DNA from: UBA1181 sp045601045
GTDB lineage: Bacteria > Bacteroidota > Bacteroidia > Bacteroidales > Paludibacteraceae
Assembly (NCBI GenBank): GCA_045601045.1
Contig: JAZRZA010000027.1
Location: 58,123-122,122, forward strand
Length of the DNA: 64,000 nucleotides
Direction of reading: 5' to 3'
Position 1 is the first letter of the stretch; every line of letters starts with the position of its first letter. The notes under the pieces are model-generated. The model was given only the letters and a program-made list of their open reading frames with translations, did no database searches and was not told where the DNA came from. Shown here piece by piece: positions 62,181-64,000 of the stretch. The position numbers were made by a program, and so were the translations under genes.

Positions 62181-62933
62181 CTATTTATTTGAAATAATAA
62201 AAGAAACCTCTTTAAAAGCATACTTACGCAATTCGCCACTCACCAGTCTGAGGGTGAGGATACCATCCTCGGCCACCGACTCGATTTTAGCGGCAAACGG
62301 TCCCTTCTCGTCCTCATAGTAATAATAGTTATCGGCACGATAGAGAACGTTGAAATACTGGGTTCTTACGGTGGAAAAATCGCCCTTTATCAGTTGTAGA
62401 TACCTTGATTTAATGGACGCAATCAATTTTGGCATTTCCAACTCTAGATTAAATACCCGCTTGGTGGCATTCGACATAGAGACTGGGTTTGGCGCGTCCG
62501 AAAGGAATTTTTTCTGATTGACATTCAAGCCAACCCCCACAATCGTATGCGAGATGGAGGTACCCATCAACAGATTCTCAATAAGGACACCTGCGATTTT
62601 CTTGTTTTTCCAATAGATATCGTTGGGCCATTTCACCGTGACATTGCTCATTCCTACCTCATGGGTGAGATAATCCACGATGCCCAATGAAACAAATTGA
62701 GACAAGAGAAACTGCTCGTTAATCGGTAGGAAAGAAGGGAAGAACAACATACTGAACGTAAGATTTTTGCCCTCCTCTGATTCCCAGCTATTAGATAATT
62801 GCCCCCTACCCGATGTTTGGAAATCAGACCAAACAACGAGCCCTTCCGTCAACGAATCGTCTCTGGCAATGAGTTCGTGCATATATTCGTTGGTAGAGGA
62901 AGTAGATGTAAGATGGATTAAATTATCTCTCAT
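62181..62933 (-). CDS. birA: Biotin-[acetyl-CoA-carboxylase] ligase
   Basis: A 250-residue enzyme that attaches biotin to carboxylases. Biotinyl-AMP site SDFQTSGRGQLSNSWES (GRG motif), KWPNDIYWKNKKIAGVLIE, and GVGLNVNQ. No N-terminal helix-turn-helix, so it lacks the repressor function of the E. coli type. Its start shares one base with the serine acetyltransferase stop (62933). Confidence 0.94.
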   Translation of the reverse strand: MRDNLIHLTSTSSTNEYMHELIARDDSLTEGLVVWSDFQTSGRGQLSNSWESEEGKNLTFSMLFFPSFLPINEQFLLSQFVSLGIVDYLTHEVGMSNVTVKWPNDIYWKNKKIAGVLIENLLMGTSISHTIVGVGLNVNQKKFLSDAPNPVSMSNATKRVFNLELEMPKLIASIKSRYLQLIKGDFSTVRTQYFNVLYRADNYYYYEDEKGPFAAKIESVAEDGILTLRLVSGELRKYAFKEVSFIISNK

Positions 62934-63802
62934 TAATTGCGCTTATATTGAACTATTTTAGCACCTTTCTCAACATCGCTAGTCACCCAAATGTTACCAC
63001 CTATCACAGCACCCTCACCGACAGTGATTCGGCCCAAGACTGTGGCATTGGAATAAATGACTACATTATCTTCTATAATTGGATGTCTTGGAAGATTCTT
63101 AATCGGATTACCATTCTCGTCCAATGGGAAACTCTTCGCGCCCAACGTGACACCCTGATACAATTTTACGTGATCTCCAATGATGGCGGTCTCTCCAATC
63201 ACGACACCTGTCCCATGGTCGATTGTGAAATATTTTCCAATAGTAGCTCCAGGATGAATATCAATACCTGTTTCAGAATGAGCCATTTCACTGATCATCC
63301 TTGGCACCAAAGGGACACCAAGCACCAACAACTCGTGCGCGATACGATGGTTGGAGATGGCTTTCACGGCAGGGTAACAGAGAATTATCTCCGCATAACT
63401 CTTGGCTGCTGGATCGCCCAAATAGGCCGCCTCCACGTCCGTCACCAACATCTCACGTAAATAAGGCAAACGTTTGACAAAGGCCTCTGATATAATATTA
63501 GCCTTATGTTTCAACGTCACATCATTCATGATCACATCCTCACAAGATTCAAACGACAACCCTGCAAAAACCTGCGAGCGCAAAAGCGTAAGCAAACGCT
63601 CCAAGTTCACGCCTATGTGATAGGACAAAGTATCCAAATTAAATATAGGCGTACCAAAATAACCTGGGAAAAGGATGGACCGGGTGATATCCACAATCTC
63701 CCTCAATGCAGAAGAAGATGGATATGGATGATCCGAATCAACATTATGATAAACCTTTTTTAAGGTATCATAATCCGATAGTTGTCTAACAATATCGTTC
63801 AT
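62933..63802 (-). CDS. cysE: Serine O-acetyltransferase
   Basis: A 289-residue enzyme making O-acetylserine for cysteine synthesis. N-terminal helical domain about 1-150; left-handed beta-helix with hexapeptide repeats (GIDIHPGATIGKYFTIDHG, TGVVIGETAIIGDHVKLYQG, VIYSNATVLGRITVGEGAVIGG). The catalytic His is in IDHGTGVVIGET. The ATG at 63802 overlaps the porP stop codon as TAATG, so it is coupled to a T9SS gene. Confidence 0.93.
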   Translation of the reverse strand: MNDIVRQLSDYDTLKKVYHNVDSDHPYPSSSALREIVDITRSILFPGYFGTPIFNLDTLSYHIGVNLERLLTLLRSQVFAGLSFESCEDVIMNDVTLKHKANIISEAFVKRLPYLREMLVTDVEAAYLGDPAAKSYAEIILCYPAVKAISNHRIAHELLVLGVPLVPRMISEMAHSETGIDIHPGATIGKYFTIDHGTGVVIGETAIIGDHVKLYQGVTLGAKSFPLDENGNPIKNLPRHPIIEDNVVIYSNATVLGRITVGEGAVIGGNIWVTSDVEKGAKIVQYKRN

Positions 63803-64000
63803 TATCGGCAGAAGTGCTTGGTCACACACCAAGTATAACCCAACATAATCTCGTGCGCGCCGCCATTCTTACGTTGGAAGTCGGTCAAACCGAGTTGGTA
63901 TGCGTAACCGATATGGAATCCCATGTAACGGATACCGCCCATCACGTAGAGGGCCAACGGTGCAGGGTTGTAATCGCTCTTATCCAAAGTATGGCGATAA
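63802..64000 (-). CDS. porP: T9SS PorP/SprF-family outer-membrane protein, C-terminal part
   Basis: Frame open to the window edge; only the last 65 or so residues are present (NPAPLALYVMGGIRYMGF, then HIGYAYQLGLTDFQ, GGAHEIMLGYTW). This is the end of the PorP/SprF beta-barrel domain, whose homologs support PorK/PorN assembly or binding of substrates of type IX secretion. Many Bacteroidales carry several paralogs, so this need not be the essential one. Translationally coupled to cysE. Confidence 0.85.
   Translation of the reverse strand, partial: YRHTLDKSDYNPAPLALYVMGGIRYMGFHIGYAYQLGLTDFQRKNGGAHEIMLGYTWCVTKHFCR

Overview
The window is chromosomal DNA of a fermentative, polysaccharide-degrading member of the order Bacteroidales. 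This rests on type IX secretion (T9SS) genes at both ends (a PorW/SprE-like lipoprotein and PorX at the left, the C-terminus of PorP/SprF at the right), a hybrid two-component regulator (HTCS), T9SS-type sorting tails on secreted glycosidases, a DUF4271-hemD-rnpA-yidD run, DUF4878/DUF6057 families, and promoters of the Bacteroidetes form TTTG-N19-21-TAnnTTTG. Ribosome-binding sites are mostly A-rich rather than Shine-Dalgarno-like. Genus cannot be fixed from the window; a gut or rumen lineage is likely from the arabinoxylan enzymes.

Layout. 1-4078: porW-porX. 4077-6462: an unrecognised DUF6985-like gene lying between an intact BadF-type kinase gene and a small direct-repeat fragment of that same kinase. 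6572-9287: PepSY-like lipoprotein, SUMF1-like protein, purE, folK. 9288-24368: a carbohydrate locus with two multidomain GH43/CBM6 proteins and a feruloyl/acetyl esterase-like hydrolase, all with T9SS-type tails, then a membrane-anchored BspA-type leucine-rich-repeat protein and an HTCS. No SusC/SusD pair is present. Inside it sits a DUF1016 nuclease gene between repeated terminator hairpins, followed by a truncated Rpn-type nuclease remnant. 24510-26806: a cyclic-phosphate-processing receiver protein and a DUF262/GmrSD-like protein. 27180-29706: a stand-alone acyl carrier protein, an AraC regulator, a DsrE-like protein and a membrane protein.

29983-35920 is housekeeping: greA, a HIT protein, DUF4271, hemD, rnpA, yidD, then argR-GNAT-argG. 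36020-39222 (minus strand) has two papain-like cysteine hydrolases of different families (LRAT and YiiX types), a DUF4878 lipoprotein and a phosphoglycerate mutase. A tRNA-Lys follows. 39732-40107 is a compact transcription unit with two tandem homologous microproteins of 25 and 29 residues. 40165-47758 (minus strand) holds an M23/LysM peptidase, a lipoprotein, a TonB-dependent receptor, tRNA-Cys and a large MMPL transporter fused to an acyltransferase. An initiator-like tRNA, a 57-residue membrane protein, an S4-domain protein, proC, a cupin regulator and an acyl-CoA ligase follow. 52038-54864 is a small accessory island: an AbiEi/AbiEii toxin-antitoxin pair flanked by two near-identical terminators, then two unknown membrane proteins. 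After about 1 kb of mostly non-coding DNA with palindromes and a nested inverted repeat come proB, a DUF6057 membrane protein translationally coupled to a TolB-like lipoprotein carrying a heme-binding CxxCH, and a minus-strand run porP-cysE-birA-aroQ-xerD.

The most unusual signals are (i) the tandem microprotein unit at 39.8 kb; (ii) two accessory modules (DUF1016 at 14.8 kb, AbiE at 52-53.5 kb), each bounded by copies of a host terminator hairpin, with the loops of the two hairpin families sharing TCTGGAGTGG; (iii) a nested inverted repeat upstream of a small XRE regulator at 55.8 kb; and (iv) the kinase-gene fragment next to porX.
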